Shown in pieces: positions 25,701 to 26,886 of a stretch of DNA of 26,886 nucleotides (positions are counted from its first letter, which is position 1; every line of letters begins with the position of its first letter). Source of the DNA: Pseudomonadota bacterium (lineage in GTDB: Bacteria > Pseudomonadota > Gammaproteobacteria > Steroidobacterales > Steroidobacteraceae); contig JADJOO010000025.1 of NCBI GenBank assembly GCA_016713725.1, positions 1 through 26,886 on the forward strand, written 5' to 3'. The notes beneath the pieces were generated by a model. The model made no database searches. It saw only the letters and a program-made list of their open reading frames with translations, and was not told where the DNA came from. Position numbers and translations under genes: made by a program.

Positions 25701-25912
25701 CGGAGCCCCGGACCAGCCCGTGCGCGTGTTGAGAAGTTGCGACCGGTGGCACGTCGGGTGCGGCGGTCACGGCTGCGGTACAGCCGAGAGACCCTTACGT
25801 GTCGTCTTCAGCCGGCGCCCGCGCGCTGCAGTTGATCGAGGAGGCCATGAAGCCCCCAAGCCATGTGTCCCGTCCTCGGGGCGTTTTTTTATCCGGACTA
25901 TCACCACTGTGA
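25675..25912 (+). CDS. Small hypothetical backbone protein (one frameshift)
   Basis: AAAGGAG lies six bases before ATG 25675. The product starts MFPGDTVLSGAPDQPVRVLR and, after a shift near 25745, continues GTSGAAVTAAVQPRDPYVSS and AGARALQLIEEAMKPPS. The helical end ALQLIEEAMK looks genuine; beyond it the frame runs through a T-rich terminator-like site to 25912, so the native stop may have been lost. No family recognised. Confidence 0.4.
25868..25890 (+). terminator. Possible rho-independent terminator
   Basis: A short CCCG-TCCT-CGGG stem followed by GCG and seven T residues. The stem is only four to five base pairs, so strength is doubtful, but it lies at the end of the last small backbone gene before the oppositely oriented resolvase stub. 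Confidence 0.4.
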
Positions 25913-25944
25913 CTGTGCAGAACTTGCACGATTCGGACGATTTG

Positions 25945-26034
25945 GATCTGCTCGCAGCCGGCGTCACGGAGCGCGTCGAGCTGGAGTCCCGGGTTCTTGT
26001 CCTGCGTGCTGACGCGGGCGTATCCGATGATCAT
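25945..26034 (-). pseudogene. Serine recombinase (resolvase) N-terminal stub
   Basis: ATG 26034 begins MIIGYARVSTQDKNPGLQLD then ALRDAGCEQI, the canonical N-terminus of Tn3-type resolvases and invertases with the catalytic Ser in ARVS. The match stops after about 30 residues, where full proteins have about 180. Downstream sequence is unrelated, so this is the remnant of a truncated tnpR-like gene and not just a frameshift. Confidence 0.8.
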
Positions 26035-26152
26035 CAATCGTACCTTGTCCGTACGTTGATTCTCTTACGAAATTTCTTGCGGCTCGACCAAAGAAACGTC
26101 ACCGCCGGGGGTTTGCGGGCGACGTGCGCTCAGGTAGCAATGCGAAAAGAGT

Positions 26153-26791
26153 GTGACGCTGGTGGGGAGTGAATCTGGCCAGCCGTCGGCGCCCGTTTGC
26201 AACCGGCACCTGTGGACGACCAGCCAGCCTGAGCACGCTGGAAGATGGATCTCTTACCCCCCCCATCGCTTCAGGCTTCAACTGGGGCACCACACGCGCG
26301 ACCTTGTGCTATTCAACCTGGGGATCGACAGCAAGCTCCGCGGCTGCGACCTGGTGGCGCTGCGCGTCCGTGACGTTGCACAAGGCGATCGAGTAGTAGC
26401 GCGTGCGATCGTCATGCAGAAGAAGACGCACCATTCCGTGAAGTTTGAGATCACCGAGCAGACCAGGGAAGCCGTGGGTGCGTGATTGAGCGAGGCGAAG
26501 CTGCGTCCCGAGGGGTTCCTTTTCCCGAGCCGAGTCTCAGCGTCGCCGCACCTCTCAACTCGGCAGTACGCGCGGATTCTGAAGGCATGGGTGCGGTCGA
26601 TCGGGCTTGATGCGACCGCATACGGGACACACACGATGCGCCGGACAAAGCCGACGCTGCTCTACCGGCGCACCCGGAACCTGCGGGCGGTACAGCTTCT
26701 CCTCGGGCACACCAAACTCGAGAGCACCGTCCGCTACCTAGGCATCGAGGTCGACGACGCGTTGGAGATAGCCGAGCAGACCGACGTCTAG
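26153..26791 (+). pseudogene. Short tyrosine recombinase/integrase with in-frame TGA
   Basis: A compact phage-type integrase of about 210 residues catalysing site-specific DNA strand exchange. It shows RLQLGHHTRDLVLFNLGIDS, KLRGCDLVALRVRDV (first catalytic Arg), FEITEQTREAVGA, then a TGA at 26483-26485, then LSEAKLRPEGFLFPSRVSAS, HLSTRQYARILKAWV, YGTHTMRRTK (His-x-x-Arg), LLLGHTKLESTVRYLG (His and nucleophile Tyr). Both halves are in the same frame, and relatives have Trp at the stop, so a single TGG-to-TGA change explains it. Catalytic residues are otherwise complete. GTG 26153 is a tentative start; the first 35 residues are atypical. It marks the right part of the mobile backbone. Confidence 0.82.
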
Positions 26792-26886
26792 GGAATGTTT
26801 GATGGTGGCGGCCGCCACGGGGTGGCCGTTCACCCGGCGCTGGACGTGCGTTCCGAAAGCAGCCGTTGTACGGTGAAAAACGACCT
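26792..26886. other. GC-rich tail after the integrase
   Basis: Contains a perfect 14-bp palindrome, GTGGCGGCCGCCAC, at 26805-26818, 14 bases after the integrase stop, and GTTCCGAAAGCAGCCGTTG near the window end, which recalls the arms of the palindromic elements at 6053 and 22689. It may be a terminator or part of an attachment region. It is cut by the window edge. Confidence 0.3.

Overview
The window is GC-rich proteobacterial DNA, most likely from a gammaproteobacterium. The evidence is a CmoA homologue, an LpxL-type acyltransferase, ArnT-like glycosyltransferases, a BamA/D15-type outer-membrane protein and a short radC/tyrosine-integrase accessory backbone. Most genes carry one or more single-base frameshifts, yet the protein picks up again at once in another frame with good family motifs. 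This looks more like uncorrected sequencing indels than decay of every gene, so many entries below are rebuilt across frames.

Layout. (1) 0.3-3.1 kb, plus strand: a badly broken region ending in a PD-(D/E)XK nuclease-like domain. (2) 3.2-5.9 kb: mobile-element backbone, mostly minus strand, with an HTH protein, ssb, an unknown protein, a WGR-like protein and a small membrane protein. (3) 5.94-6.03 kb and 22.86-22.96 kb: oppositely oriented arrays of an 18-bp repeat (TGACAATTAAAGCTGTCG-like) that look like the two ends of one 17-kb DDE-type (TnsB/TniA/IstA-like) transposon without a visible transposase. Just inside each array is a related palindromic element. (4) 6.3-13.9 kb, minus strand: an envelope-lipid operon running cmoA-like, membrane methyltransferase, chorismate mutase, small protein, lipid-A N-domain protein (LAB_N), GT39 glycosyltransferase, LpxL-like acyltransferase, GT2, second GT39. 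(5) 13.98-20.4 kb, minus strand: LTA-synthase-family phospho-transferase/sulfatase, DUF347 membrane protein, D15-like barrel, OmpR-type response regulator, sensor kinase. (6) 20.7-22.7 kb: AlbA_2 fragment and a plus-strand MFS transporter. (7) 23.0-26.8 kb, plus strand: a backbone operon with a clear promoter, a structured leader, small genes, a deleted radC flanked by two copies of a covarying RNA hairpin, a resolvase stub and a tyrosine integrase interrupted by an in-frame TGA.

How it fits together. The same operator, CTAACG-N5-CTAACG (minus-strand reading), lies before both large minus-strand operons, so the two-component system probably controls its own operon and the lipid operon. Chorismate mutase makes prephenate, CmoA uses prephenate plus SAM to make carboxy-SAM, and an ICMT/PEMT-like integral membrane transferase lies between them with coupled translation. 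No cmoB is present. The inference is a regulated pathway that carboxymethylates a membrane lipid or glycolipid, further decorated by the two GT39 enzymes, the GT2 and the acyltransferase. This is the most novel candidate system in the window.
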